Shown here in pieces: positions 1 through 8,937 of a stretch of DNA of 64,000 nucleotides (its first letter is position 1; each line of letters begins with the position of its first letter). Position numbers and translations under genes: made by a program. Below the pieces are notes generated by a model that made no database searches, was not told where the DNA came from, and worked only from the letters and a program-made list of their open reading frames with translations. This DNA is from Nocardia jiangxiensis NBRC 101359. GTDB lineage: Bacteria > Actinomycetota > Actinomycetes > Mycobacteriales > Mycobacteriaceae. The stretch spans positions 1 through 64,000 of the forward strand of contig NZ_BAGB01000160.1 in the NCBI RefSeq assembly GCF_000308615.1, written 5' to 3'.

Positions 1-5
1 GGCGA

Positions 6-37
6 TGTGCCCGGCCTCCGCGCGGAGGCCGGGCACA
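6..37. terminator. Perfect hairpin ending the minus-strand operon
   Basis: Two 15-base arms (6-20 and 23-37) are exact reverse complements around a 2-base centre. It begins 13 bases beyond the stop of the last gene of the nine-gene minus-strand block. There is no clear T-run, which is common for actinobacterial hairpin terminators. The symmetry could also serve as a binding site, but the position favours termination. Confidence 0.7.
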
Positions 38-49
38 ATTCAGGCGTTG

Positions 50-451
50 TTACGGCGTGCCGAGTGCCGCCGCACGCTCGATGACGTCCATGCACTGTTT
101 CAGGGCGTATGCCGGATTGATCTCCAACGCCTCGGTCGCCTCTTCGTAGATCAGAATGTGGCCGGCGGGAAAGAAGTACACCTCTCCGGCGGTAGCAGTC
201 TCGTCGGGGAGTCCGGTATTGGGATAGGTAGCGCGGATGGTGCCGGAGTAGATGTATCCGTAATGCGGACAAGGACATACGCCGCCGGGCATTCCACCCA
301 CCCGATAGAGTTCGGTGCAGTCCCGGGGTCCGGCGGTGCGGGTGAAACCCACCTCCATGTCCCCCCATTGCTGGGAACGGAAGCCCGCTGCGCTCCGAGG
401 CCAGCGGCCGTCTCCTCCCGGAGGCAGGTCCTGGGGTCGTGAATGGGGCAT
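50..451 (-). CDS. Small cupin-like protein, function unknown
   Basis: This 133-aa protein is the last gene of the minus-strand block. The C-terminal half (FFPAGHILIYEEATEALEI) has the look of a cupin barrel: a Gly-rich turn, alternating hydrophobic strands, and an earlier CPHYGYIYSGTIRA segment that could supply metal ligands. The ATG at 451 is preceded by a GCGAGG ribosome site. It lies 64 bases after the second kinase gene and probably shares its transcript. Cupins of this size are often isomerases, decarboxylases or simple binding proteins, so no reaction is assigned. The call rests on fold-like patterns only. Confidence 0.55.
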   Translation of the reverse strand: MPHSRPQDLPPGGDGRWPRSAAGFRSQQWGDMEVGFTRTAGPRDCTELYRVGGMPGGVCPCPHYGYIYSGTIRATYPNTGLPDETATAGEVYFFPAGHILIYEEATEALEINPAYALKQCMDVIERAAALGTP

Positions 452-515
452 ATTTGCCTCGCTTTCCTGCAGTGTCGAGACCCACCAGCGGGTCCCGAGA
501 CGATATGGCGGCGGT

Positions 516-1553
516 TCAGACGCCGAGCAGGTCGAGACTGCGATGACGCTCGACCGCGCGGCCGAGTCGGCCGGTCAGATGATCGGTGATCGGGCGGTCT
601 ACCCGCCGAGTCATCGCCCAGAGGAAGAACCCGTACGGCAGATACGCCCGGTACATCCACCAGGCGCGATCCCGGTCCGGCGGGGTGGCGGCGTGAGCCG
701 AGAGCCGATCGAGGTAGTGGTCGAGGAGGGTTCGTTCGTGGTCGGCGAGATCGTCCGGGCTCAGGACCGTTGCCAGGTGGTAGGCCACATCGAGGGCCCA
801 CACACCGTGCTGAACGACCTGCCAGTCGATGAGCCCCGGGACTCCGCCCGGCAATTCGTAGATGTTTCCGGTGTGCAGGTCACCGTGCACCACGCAGGAC
901 GGCGATTCAGTGCGAAGACGATCCATCGCGGCCATCGCCGCTGCCAGACGGTCGCCACGACGCACCGAAGCCGAAACCCCATGCGCTCGACCGTCGTTCA
1001 GCAGTTCTTGCAATTGCGCAGGGCTTACATGCCCGGACAGCGAAATCAGCCGAGACGGAAAAAGCGTATGCAGCGCAGTCTTTCTCCTGTCCCAAGTGGC
1101 AGCATGCAGGGCGGCGAGCTGATCGAGCGTCGCGGCGGCCTGCTGCGCGCTGTAGCCGACCCGAGGATCCAGGAACCGAGCGCCGCTGGCGACCAGATCG
1201 TGCATCAGCACGAGCGCATGCCCGGTGTCCTCGTCGACCGCCGCGTGTACGCACGGTGGTGTACGGACCGGAAGATCATGGGCGGCGAAGCGGTAGAAGT
1301 CACCCTCGGCACGTGGGAAGCGCTGTTGCGTCGGGTTGAAATATCCCTTGGCGCACAACGCGATCGGAGCATCGGACTGGTGCGTGTAGTGGACTCTGAA
1401 GCGCAATTTGGTCGCGACTGTCTCGAGGCGCTCGACAACTTCGGTTCTGGTTACGACGGCGCCCGGATGGCTCCGATCCAGTGTGGCGGTGAGCCAGTCC
1501 GCCGACAACACGACGTTCGGGTCCCGGGGTGCTTGCCTGAGCACGGTACTCAT
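516..1553 (-). CDS. Aminoglycoside-phosphotransferase-family kinase (copy 2)
   Basis: The 345-aa protein has the APH/choline kinase fold. Near residue 245 it has the catalytic-loop pattern VVHGDLHTGN, followed by LIDWQ, whose Asp would bind magnesium. The start overlaps the stop of the preceding kinase gene in an ATGA, so the two are translationally coupled. An open frame continues far upstream of this ATG, but that is antisense-like read-through across the other kinase gene. In actinobacteria such kinases often sit in lipid or xenobiotic catabolic clusters, where they may phosphorylate a hydroxylated intermediate. Antibiotic resistance is possible but not favoured by the context. Confidence 0.85.
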   Translation of the reverse strand: MSTVLRQAPRDPNVVLSADWLTATLDRSHPGAVVTRTEVVERLETVATKLRFRVHYTHQSDAPIALCAKGYFNPTQQRFPRAEGDFYRFAAHDLPVRTPPCVHAAVDEDTGHALVLMHDLVASGARFLDPRVGYSAQQAAATLDQLAALHAATWDRRKTALHTLFPSRLISLSGHVSPAQLQELLNDGRAHGVSASVRRGDRLAAAMAAMDRLRTESPSCVVHGDLHTGNIYELPGGVPGLIDWQVVQHGVWALDVAYHLATVLSPDDLADHERTLLDHYLDRLSAHAATPPDRDRAWWMYRAYLPYGFFLWAMTRRVDRPITDHLTGRLGRAVERHRSLDLLGV

Positions 1554-2641
1554 CGGGCGTCCTCCGGGGTGATGACTCCGGTGAGCTCGCACGCTCGGTT
1601 CAGATAGGAGAAGCGGCGGGTGCCCGAATTGGTCGGTGGGTGCATGGATCGATGGCTGCGCAGGCTGAACAGACCAGCCTTCAGACCCGCGAACACTTCG
1701 TGCCAGTGCAGATTCTCGGTCGAAAGGCCGGTCGATTCCTGCCACAGATCGATTGTCTCGGTGCGAGTCCCGAGGCCGTCCAGTCGTGGGACTCCCTGGC
1801 CGATCGAGAGAGAATCGTCGAACAGGAGCCACCAGGCCAGGTCCGCCACTTGACCGGCCAGTGAGGATTGTTCCCAGTCCATGACACCGACGACTCGGAA
1901 GTCGTTGTCGAACATGATATTTCCAATGCGGGCGTCCCCCCAGGACAGGCCCGGACGGGACGCCGCCGGGCGATGTTCGTCGAGCCAGTCGAACAGCGCC
2001 AGAACGACATCGGGTATGTCCTCGCCCAGTGCCCACTGCGTGTAGCTGCGCCAGTAGCCCAGGTGTTGTGTGTCCCCGGCGGGACCGTGCTCGGGCCGGT
2101 CGATGAAAGACACTGTCGAGAGTGGTATCCGGTGGATCGCGGCTAGTTGCGCCATGGCGCTCTCCCACGCCGTGCGGCGCTGCGCCGGGGTTGCCTCGGC
2201 GAGCCAGCCCGAGGAGTTGTAGGCGGGCATGCTCACCGGAACCTTGCCGTGCATGCGGCGCATCACGTAGAACGGCTGCCCGAGAACCGATGTGTCGGTC
2301 TCGAACCACAATGCACGGGGCACCAGCACTTCGGATGCCTTGTCGAGTGCCACCAGGATGTCGTGTTGCAGATGGAATTTGGGCTCGTAGAACACCTGAT
2401 TTTCCGGCGCGGGCGCGATCCGCACCACCAACTCCTCGATGTGTCCGGCCACATGCGCCGTCACGAGCATCGTCTCGTTCGAAAAGCCCGCGCCGCGTGG
2501 ATAAGTTGGACGGTCGAGCACGACGCTCGCGACGCCCATCCGATCGGCGAGCCACGGCTGCAGAGCAGTGACCGCAGCATCGAGGTCACGACCTTTGGAA
2601 AAGACGGGCCCAGGCTCCATCGCCGTTCGGTTACCTTTCAT
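1550..2641 (-). CDS. Aminoglycoside-phosphotransferase-family kinase (copy 1)
   Basis: This 363-aa APH-fold kinase has the catalytic-loop pattern LSWGDARIGN and the metal-binding VMDWEQ near residues 240-260. The length suits the acyl-CoA-dehydrogenase-associated phosphotransferase group, in which a related domain is fused to or encoded beside acyl-CoA dehydrogenases. The ATG at 2641 overlaps the end of the TetR gene by 11 bases; an internal ATG at 2620 would remove the overlap. The catalytic His of HGD is replaced by Trp-Gly-Asp here, a variation seen in this subgroup. It is coupled to the second kinase by ATGA. The substrate is unknown. Confidence 0.85.
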   Translation of the reverse strand: MKGNRTAMEPGPVFSKGRDLDAAVTALQPWLADRMGVASVVLDRPTYPRGAGFSNETMLVTAHVAGHIEELVVRIAPAPENQVFYEPKFHLQHDILVALDKASEVLVPRALWFETDTSVLGQPFYVMRRMHGKVPVSMPAYNSSGWLAEATPAQRRTAWESAMAQLAAIHRIPLSTVSFIDRPEHGPAGDTQHLGYWRSYTQWALGEDIPDVVLALFDWLDEHRPAASRPGLSWGDARIGNIMFDNDFRVVGVMDWEQSSLAGQVADLAWWLLFDDSLSIGQGVPRLDGLGTRTETIDLWQESTGLSTENLHWHEVFAGLKAGLFSLRSHRSMHPPTNSGTRRFSYLNRACELTGVITPEDAR

Positions 2642-3329
2642 TCGAGAGACCTCCGAAGGCCATGAGGCAGAAGGTCCACAGCTTCTCGGCTATATCGTCG
2701 ATATCGTTCGGGGCGGGTGCGAATGAGTAGTGGTGGTACACCGACATGACCAGCTTCATCGCCAGCCACGCATCGGCCGCCGGATCGGTGGGCCGCAGCA
2801 AACCAGCACGCGCGGCCGCACGCAATTCCTGCTCGACGAGGTCGGCGAAGGGCTGGTTGGCCCGAGCCATCTCCGAGGGAAAGAGTTGGTAGAGCCGCCA
2901 ATGCTCGGCCGTGATGAACCGTGCTCCGGAACCACCGTCATCGCCTTGTAGAGAGCGCAGCGACCGGACGACGTAGTAATGCAAGCGCGCCACCGGGTCT
3001 GGCATCGCCCGCGCTGTTTCTTCCACCTCGGCCGCACGCTCGGCGATCAGATCCTCGAACACCGCCAGTAGTAACTGGTCTTTCCCGGAGAAGTGACGGT
3101 AGAAGGTTTGCAGGGCGATGCCCGCTTCCTTGGACAGCTCCTGGGTCGTCAATGTTGTGCCCTCGATCTGCAGTAACCGCCGTGCGGCGGCCACGATCGC
3201 CTGGGCCTGCTCGATACTGCGGACTCGGGACCGCCGCACCGCACGAGAACGTGCGGCGGCCCGGTCGGCCCAGGCTGGTGGGGTGCGGTCCCCTCCGGGA
3301 TCATCGACGGAGGTATCCGATCCGGACAT
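2631..3329 (-). CDS. TetR-family transcriptional regulator
   Basis: The 232-aa protein has a basic N-terminal extension and then a TetR helix-turn-helix at about residues 45-95 (LTTQELSKEAGIALQTFYRHFSGKDQLL), followed by an all-helical ligand domain with aromatic residues. It lies between the SDR and the two kinases on the same strand, so it is encoded inside the operon it may control. The ATG at 3329 is 48 bases beyond the SDR stop. Most such regulators repress until a pathway intermediate or CoA ester binds. The ligand is unknown. Confidence 0.92.
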   Translation of the reverse strand: MSGSDTSVDDPGGDRTPPAWADRAAARSRAVRRSRVRSIEQAQAIVAAARRLLQIEGTTLTTQELSKEAGIALQTFYRHFSGKDQLLLAVFEDLIAERAAEVEETARAMPDPVARLHYYVVRSLRSLQGDDGGSGARFITAEHWRLYQLFPSEMARANQPFADLVEQELRAAARAGLLRPTDPAADAWLAMKLVMSVYHHYSFAPAPNDIDDIAEKLWTFCLMAFGGLSNER

Positions 3330-3377
3330 CAGCAGGACTCCTTTCGTATGAACTCATCTCGTGCACCGGGCAGCCCG

Positions 3378-4169
3378 TCATCCGGCCACATATCCGCCAT
3401 CGATCGGAACCAGCGCTCCGGTGATGTCGGCGGCCCTGTCGGAGACCAGGAACACCGCGGCCTCCGCGCAGTCCTGTGCGGTGATCGGGCGGCCCAGCGG
3501 ATGTCTGGCCGCGGTGTGCCGGGCTATTCGAGCGATCGACTCGGCAGTCATATCCGCACCACCGGCGGCCATGAAATTCGTGTACGGCATCCCGGCCGGG
3601 CAGATGGCGTTGGCGCGGATTCCGAATGGTGCGCCCTCGATCGCGACCGCGCGGGTCAGTTGGTGCAGCGCGCCTTTCGTGGCCCCGTACACCGCACCAC
3701 CCCATGCCACCAGACCGTCCACCGATCCGGTGTTGAGAATGACGCCGCTGGTCTGCTGGCGTTTGAATTGGATGACCGCGTGCTTGCAACCGAAGAAAGC
3801 CCCACCGACGTTGACCGCGAACAAGCGTTGAAAGTCCGAGACCGTGTGTTCTTCCAGTGACGCGCCCAGTCTCGGGGTCGGCACCCCGACATTGTTGAAG
3901 ACGATGTCGAGTCGGCCGAACCGGTCGACCGCTGCTCTCAACATCATCACGACATCCGCCTCGTCGGCAACGTCGCAGGCTACGGGAAAGGCTGTGCCAC
4001 CAGTACTTTCGATACTATCCGCAGTCTCTCGGGCACTGTCGGGATTGATATCGGCACACAGCACTCGAGCGCCTTCTGCGGCGAAGCGCCGCGCCGACGC
4101 GGCACCGACGCCGGATCCGGCACCGGTGACCACGGCGGCTTTTCCTTCCAGAAGCATCGATTCACTCAT
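3378..4169 (-). CDS. Short-chain dehydrogenase/reductase (SDR)
   Basis: This 263-aa classical SDR has the nucleotide-binding TGAGSGVG near residue 15, the NNVG segment, and the catalytic Ser...Tyr-x-x-x-Lys (NTGSVDG...YGATK). It probably oxidises a secondary alcohol with NAD. The chosen ATG (4169) gives the standard N-terminus; an ATG at 4181 in the same frame adds four residues. The reading frame stays open far upstream, but that stretch is antisense to the amidohydrolase. It follows the amidohydrolase by 32 bases and belongs to the same block. Confidence 0.92.
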   Translation of the reverse strand: MSESMLLEGKAAVVTGAGSGVGAASARRFAAEGARVLCADINPDSARETADSIESTGGTAFPVACDVADEADVVMMLRAAVDRFGRLDIVFNNVGVPTPRLGASLEEHTVSDFQRLFAVNVGGAFFGCKHAVIQFKRQQTSGVILNTGSVDGLVAWGGAVYGATKGALHQLTRAVAIEGAPFGIRANAICPAGMPYTNFMAAGGADMTAESIARIARHTAARHPLGRPITAQDCAEAAVFLVSDRAADITGALVPIDGGYVAG

Positions 4170-4201
4170 CCGGTGAGCCATGCAGCTTCGAATCGGGCAT
4201 C

Positions 4202-5434
4202 TCAGACCCCGGCCAGGACCGGTGGCTCGGCGGGGGTGAAGCGGTACAGCCGTTCCGCATTGCCGCGGAGAATCTTGTACTGAGTTTCGGCCGGTAGGTG
4301 ACCGATGAGCCCCCGCGCGGTCTGGATGCAGTTCGGCCAGGTGGAATCGGAGTGCGGGTAGTCGGTCTCGCACATGATGTTGTCCTCGCCCAGAACGTCG
4401 ATGCTGGCGATGCCGTGGCTGTCCTCGATGAAGCAACCGAAGACGTGCTCGCGGAAAGTGGCGCGGATGTCCAGGGAGTCGAGGTCGACATTGCGGCTGA
4501 CGCCGTGGTCGTTGAACTGGATTCCCTTCTTCACCCAGTGGCGCTGTTTGTCGAGCACCTGCTCGGCACGCTCCAGGAAGTAGGGCATCCAGCCGATCTC
4601 CCCTTCCGACAGCGCGATCTTCAATGTCGGGAACCGCTGGAACATTCCGCTGAACAGCCAGGACAGCATGGCGCCGGAGGTACGCGTCGCGCCCCAGGCG
4701 AGGTTCGCCAGGAACGGTGCGTCGGGGGCGATCTGGGGCACGGTCGAAGACGAGCCGACGTGCATCGAGACCACCATCTCCAGGTCGTTGGCCGCGGCCA
4801 TGACCGGATCCCAGTACCCGTTCGCATCGTGGATCGTCGGGAGTCCCAGTGGCGCAGGGTTTTCCGAGAAGGCGAAGGTGGTCGCGCCCTTCGCCGCGCA
4901 GCGTTCCAGTTCGCCCGCGGCGAGTTTCGGATCCCACAGCGGAATGAGGACCAGCGGGATGTAGCGGCCGGGCGCGCTGGCGCACCAGTCCTCGATCATC
5001 CAGTCGTTGTACGCCTGCAGGCAGACGAAACCGAACTCATGATCGCTCGCTTCGGAGAAGAGTTGGCCGCAGAACCGTGTGATGGTCGGGAAGCACAGGG
5101 AGGCGAGAATTCCCGCGCGATCCATATCCTCGATCCGGGCTTTGGCGTCGTAGCAGCCGGGTCGCATTTCGCTGTACGGCAAGGGTTTCGGGCTGAACTC
5201 CTCCTTCGACTTTCCCGCGACGGCACTCAGGCCCGAACTGGGGAAGCGTTTGCCGTCGTAGACCCAGCAGTCCATGCCGTCGGCATCGATCTCGATGTGT
5301 GGCGCCCGCTCGCGGTCGGCGCGCGGGACGCGGTCCAACCACAGGTTCGGCGGTTCGAGGATGTGGTCGTCGACCGAGATGAGCCAATCCAGGGAAAGGT
5401 CGGAGGGCACGATAGCTCCTTGTGATTCGGTCAT
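4202..5434 (-). CDS. Amidohydrolase (ACMSD-like metal-dependent hydrolase)
   Basis: The 410-aa protein belongs to the amidohydrolase-2 group related to aminocarboxymuconate-semialdehyde decarboxylase. It starts with SVDDHILEPP, where a D/E-x-H variant stands in for the usual HxH metal site. It continues with an internal His (SMHVGSS), an SEGEIGW strand, and the C-terminal ETDYPHSDSTWP with the conserved metal Asp. These enzymes decarboxylate or hydrolyse cyclic or unsaturated acids. Its ATG overlaps the stop of the upstream aldehyde dehydrogenase gene as ATGA, implying coupled translation. The substrate is not predictable. Confidence 0.88.
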   Translation of the reverse strand: MTESQGAIVPSDLSLDWLISVDDHILEPPNLWLDRVPRADRERAPHIEIDADGMDCWVYDGKRFPSSGLSAVAGKSKEEFSPKPLPYSEMRPGCYDAKARIEDMDRAGILASLCFPTITRFCGQLFSEASDHEFGFVCLQAYNDWMIEDWCASAPGRYIPLVLIPLWDPKLAAGELERCAAKGATTFAFSENPAPLGLPTIHDANGYWDPVMAAANDLEMVVSMHVGSSSTVPQIAPDAPFLANLAWGATRTSGAMLSWLFSGMFQRFPTLKIALSEGEIGWMPYFLERAEQVLDKQRHWVKKGIQFNDHGVSRNVDLDSLDIRATFREHVFGCFIEDSHGIASIDVLGEDNIMCETDYPHSDSTWPNCIQTARGLIGHLPAETQYKILRGNAERLYRFTPAEPPVLAGV

Positions 5435-6900
5435 CGGAGTTCGCCGATGACAAGGTGTTTGACTTCCTGGAAGGCTCGGATTCCGTCCGGGCCTCGTTCA
5501 CGGCCCAGGCCACTGTGCTTGTAACCCCCGCTCGGGGCGTACGCGCTGACCAGGGCCGTGTTGACGTTCACCGCTCCTGTACGCAGCCGCCTGGCGATCG
5601 CGGTCGCGGCGGTGACGTCGGCGCTGTAGACCTGTCCGGACAGGCCGTAGCGGCTGTCGTTGGCGATCTCGACCGCTTGGTCGATGTCGCGGTAACCGAT
5701 AACTGCCAGCACCGGACCGAAGATCTCCTCCTGTGCCGCGGGATTGGCGTTGTCGGGGACGTCCAACACGGTCGGTTCGAGGTAGTAGCCGTGGTTCAAT
5801 CCATCGGGGCGTACGCCGCCCTGTATCACTGTGGCTCCGTTGTCCACGGCCTGCTCGATGATCCGCTCGCAGCGTGCACGTTGTGCGGCGCTGATGAGTG
5901 GGCCCAGTGAGGTATCAGGGGCGGTGGGCGCACCTACCCGGAGTCCTGCGTAGGCCCGCGAAACCGTGTCGAGCACTTCATCTTTGTGTTTCTCCGGAAC
6001 CAGCATCCGGGTGGCGGCGACACACGCTTGGCCGGCCATCCTGGCCACAACGACCGAGGCGCCGATCGGCGCCTTCGTGACGGCATCGGCCAGATAGATC
6101 TGTGCCGATTTGCCACCGAGTTCGAGCGCGACTCGTTTGATGGTCGGTGCGGCCTGCACTCCGATCAGGGCGCCGACTGCCGTGGATCCGGTGAACGAGA
6201 CCATGTCGACGGCGGGATGGCTGGTCAGCAACTCGGCACCTGCCGAGCCGGACTCTGCGACCACGCTGAGGACTCCCGGCGGCAGTCCGGCTGCGTCAGC
6301 GGCGGACCCGAAGATCAGCGACGATATCGGCGTCAGGGGGCTGGGGCGCAGTATCACCGAGTTGCCGGTCAGCAGCGCGGGAACGACCTTCTGAAGCGCC
6401 ATGATGAATGCCGCGTTGTAAGGGGTGATGGCGGTGACGACACCCACCGGTTCATGTCGTCGAATGCTCAGTGCTACCCGGCCCCGCGTCAATTCGTCCA
6501 GGGGAACGGGATTCGCATGTTCGTGTGACATCGACAGATAGAGCTCGATGGTGTTGCGCGCGATGGCCATTCCCGACCGGAACTGGGACTGTTCGGCGAA
6601 TGCGAGTGGCTGACCGGCTTCGGCCACCATGGTCGCCACCAGCTCCTCGCGTGCGGCCTCGACATGGTCGAGAAAGGTGTGCAGTACGCGGGCGCGTTCG
6701 GCGTCCGGGACCTCGGACCAGTCACCGCTGTCGAAACTGCGGCGTGCCTGGACGATCGCACGCTCGATCTCGGCGAGCGGAGTGGAAACGAGTTCGGTGA
6801 CGACCGTCTCGTCTGCGGGGTTCTCGACGAGGATGACGTCGTTTCCGTCGACCCAGGAGCCGGCTACGTACGAGCGTCGTTCGGCGAGGATCGTCGCCAT
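5431..6900 (-). CDS. NAD(P)-dependent aldehyde dehydrogenase
   Basis: This 489-aa ALDH-superfamily enzyme has the substrate-binding Asn region, the general-base Glu in LELGGKSAQ, and the nucleophilic Cys in GQACVAATR. It should oxidise an aldehyde to the acid, or possibly a semialdehyde to a CoA ester. The ATG at 6900 has a GGGAGG site 6 bases upstream. An alternative ATG at 6936 would overlap the upstream gene as ATGA and add twelve residues. Sitting directly behind an Ltp/DUF35 aldolase, it may consume the aldehyde released by retro-aldol cleavage. Confidence 0.93.
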   Translation of the reverse strand: MATILAERRSYVAGSWVDGNDVILVENPADETVVTELVSTPLAEIERAIVQARRSFDSGDWSEVPDAERARVLHTFLDHVEAAREELVATMVAEAGQPLAFAEQSQFRSGMAIARNTIELYLSMSHEHANPVPLDELTRGRVALSIRRHEPVGVVTAITPYNAAFIMALQKVVPALLTGNSVILRPSPLTPISSLIFGSAADAAGLPPGVLSVVAESGSAGAELLTSHPAVDMVSFTGSTAVGALIGVQAAPTIKRVALELGGKSAQIYLADAVTKAPIGASVVVARMAGQACVAATRMLVPEKHKDEVLDTVSRAYAGLRVGAPTAPDTSLGPLISAAQRARCERIIEQAVDNGATVIQGGVRPDGLNHGYYLEPTVLDVPDNANPAAQEEIFGPVLAVIGYRDIDQAVEIANDSRYGLSGQVYSADVTAATAIARRLRTGAVNVNTALVSAYAPSGGYKHSGLGRERGPDGIRAFQEVKHLVIGELR

Positions 6901-6932
6901 GTGTGCCCTCCCATTTCGGTTGCTGTGCACGG

Positions 6933-8132
6933 TCATAACGGTTCGTTGGTGTACGCGACGGCACCGCCGAAGTGCGGTGAGGAATGGCAGGCGAGCCCGA
7001 CGGTCGCGGCTCGCTGTCGTGCTCCGGCGCGCCCGGCCAACTGGAGGTAGCACTCCAGCATCTGCGGTATACCGTGCATTCGGCCGTTGCCGAGAGTGCC
7101 GCCGCCGGACAGCACTGGCAGTCCGGCTGGGTCGTCGCTGTCGATGCCGCCGTCGCGAACGAATCGGTGTGCTTCGCCGACAGGGCAGAAACCGAGTACC
7201 TCGAGCCAGAAATAGATGAACGGGGAGAACCCGTCGTACAACTGGGGTAGGTCCACATCGCCGGGCCCGACACCGGCTGAGGCCCACAGTCGTCGAGCTG
7301 TGGCGTCGCCGCCCTCCATGATGTCATCTAAGGGCCAATGCGATTGCAGCCGTAGTGGATTGGGTCCGCTCGAGGCGTGACCGGCGATGTAGACGGGACG
7401 GTGCGGAAGATCGCGGGCGCGTTCGGCGGATGTCAGAACGAACGCGGCTACGCCGTCGACGGGGATGTCGCAATCCAGGCGGCGTACCGGATCGCTGACC
7501 ATCGGTGCGGCCAGGTACTCCTGCGCGGTCAGTGGCCGGTCTGCCCAGTACGACCAGGGGATTCTCGCGCCGTTCTTACGGGCCTCGACCGCGACCGCTG
7601 CCATCGCCTCGGGATCGGCCTTGTAGCGCTGCAGATATTCGTTGTAGGGCAGCGCGATCATCGGTAGCGGTCCGCCGTACCCCTGTGGTGCGGTCCACTG
7701 CTTCGGTCCTGCCGCCGCGGCCATCGAATTGGCGTGGTACCCGCCGGCTGGGTTGTGCAATGCCCTGTGCAGCACAACGTAATTCGCTGAACCGGAAGCG
7801 ATGGCGTTCACCGCCAGGGCCACCGCGCCGGGGATCTGGCCGATGCCCTGGAAGCTGGCGATGTAGCGGGGGTCGGTCCCGATCCGGTCGGCCAGCCAAT
7901 TGGCGGTCACCGTGCTGGAGCCGTCCTGCACGGTGTGCGTCCCGGCAGTCGGAAATAAGGACGACGTGACGAACCCGTCGATCGCTGAAGGCGTCAGCCC
8001 GGCGTCGGCGATGGCGGCCCGAGCGATATCGACGGTTGTCGCGCCGAGTGAGCGATCGAAGTGACGACGTATGTCGCTGTGGGCGAACCCCGCTATCGCT
8101 ACCTGCCCACTCGCGGGGAACCGGCCGGTCAC
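6933..8132 (-). CDS. Thiolase-fold Ltp-type aldolase subunit
   Basis: The 399-aa protein has the thiolase fold of the SCP-X/lipid-transfer group. The place where thiolases carry the nucleophilic Cys reads SFQGIGQIPG, with no Cys. The conserved LYDGFS and GGTLGNGRMHG segments of Ltp proteins are present. In the known steroid system, Ltp2 with a DUF35 partner cleaves a beta-hydroxyacyl-CoA by retro-aldol reaction. The same pairing here, with overlapping genes (ATGA at 8129-8132), makes an aldolase more likely than a thiolase. The leaving aldehyde or ketone is unknown. Confidence 0.85.
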   Translation of the reverse strand: MTGRFPASGQVAIAGFAHSDIRRHFDRSLGATTVDIARAAIADAGLTPSAIDGFVTSSLFPTAGTHTVQDGSSTVTANWLADRIGTDPRYIASFQGIGQIPGAVALAVNAIASGSANYVVLHRALHNPAGGYHANSMAAAAGPKQWTAPQGYGGPLPMIALPYNEYLQRYKADPEAMAAVAVEARKNGARIPWSYWADRPLTAQEYLAAPMVSDPVRRLDCDIPVDGVAAFVLTSAERARDLPHRPVYIAGHASSGPNPLRLQSHWPLDDIMEGGDATARRLWASAGVGPGDVDLPQLYDGFSPFIYFWLEVLGFCPVGEAHRFVRDGGIDSDDPAGLPVLSGGGTLGNGRMHGIPQMLECYLQLAGRAGARQRAATVGLACHSSPHFGGAVAYTNEPL

Positions 8133-8599
8133 CGGATCGATCCATCGGGTGTTGGGCTCGTCGTGCGGTTCGCCGTGGATCCGCCTGCCAGAGTGAAGGC
8201 CGGGATCGAGAATTCCTCGTCGATGTCCTCGAATGTGACCAGGACCGGATCATCCACGTGGACAACGGTTTCCGGACCTTCCAAGAGCTGCGCGACCATA
8301 CGCAGTCCGGGCTGCTCGGCTAGTTCGACATCCACGAGCAGATAGGGCACCCGATCGGCGAATCCCAGGAGGGAGGCATTGCGGACGACTGTCCACGATC
8401 GCACCGATCCTCGTCCTCTGACCGGTTCGAATCTGTACATGGGTGTTGTGGTGCCGCAGTGCATGCAGGTCTCCGTCGGGGGAAACGCGAACCAGTCGCA
8501 TCGGGAGCATCGGGGGAGGGACAGTACGTGTCGCCTGGCGGCTGCCCAGTAATCCGCGGACAGATCGTCGGGGACTGGTATCGGGCGTGATGCAGTCAT
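8129..8599 (-). CDS. DUF35 zinc-ribbon/OB-fold protein, aldolase partner
   Basis: This 156-aa protein has a rubredoxin-like zinc ribbon (CSRC...CMHC, about residues 30-47) followed by an OB-fold with the usual GSVRSWTVVR and PYLLVDVELAEQPG strands. Such proteins bind acyl-CoA and complete the active site of Ltp aldolases or thiolase-like enzymes. It is the first gene of the nine-gene minus-strand block; the ATG at 8599 gives a standard N-terminus. A frame open to 8689 adds an atypical leader and is not favoured. Possible operator copies lie 60-95 bases upstream. Confidence 0.9.
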   Translation of the reverse strand: MTASRPIPVPDDLSADYWAAARRHVLSLPRCSRCDWFAFPPTETCMHCGTTTPMYRFEPVRGRGSVRSWTVVRNASLLGFADRVPYLLVDVELAEQPGLRMVAQLLEGPETVVHVDDPVLVTFEDIDEEFSIPAFTLAGGSTANRTTSPTPDGSIR

Positions 8600-8657
8600 G
8601 GAATGACCTCGGCGATTGCATGGGAGTCCACTGAACCCCTTCCGATTACATGGGAGA

Positions 8658-8694
8658 GAATGCGACTCTCGATCATTGTAGAACGACACTCTCG
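8658..8694. promoter_or_regulatory. Two repeats of an ACTCTCG motif upstream of the aldolase operon
   Basis: Two direct copies, GAATGCGACTCTCG at 8658-8671 and GAACGACACTCTCG at 8681-8694, are 23 bases apart, about two helical turns. A third close copy lies at 10356-10369 in front of the P450/SDR divergent pair. The 338-base gap from 8600 to 8937 holds no convincing gene. I infer a shared operator or activator site; which regulator binds it is unknown. Confidence 0.5.
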
Positions 8695-8937
8695 TTTGTG
8701 GAGGCAGGAATGCGGGTTCAGGTCCGGCGCTCTCGGTGCCTGTCGATCTCTGTGGTCTGAAACATGTTTGTGCACAGACGTTTTGGCGGAGTCTCGCTGA
8801 GAACCTCGGACTCGCCGGTTTGGTCCGGACATACAGATCGGGCGCGCCTCGAGTCGGCCCGATCCGCTGACCGGAGTACGGTCGCTCGTAGCTTTCTGCC
8901 GTCCTCGGCCCGCGATCGGGCGAGGTGTGTGCGTCTT

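Noticed and set aside
315..1607. Plus-strand open frame across the kinase and cupin-like genes
   Set aside because: No domain pattern; the kinase catalytic motifs are on the minus strand.
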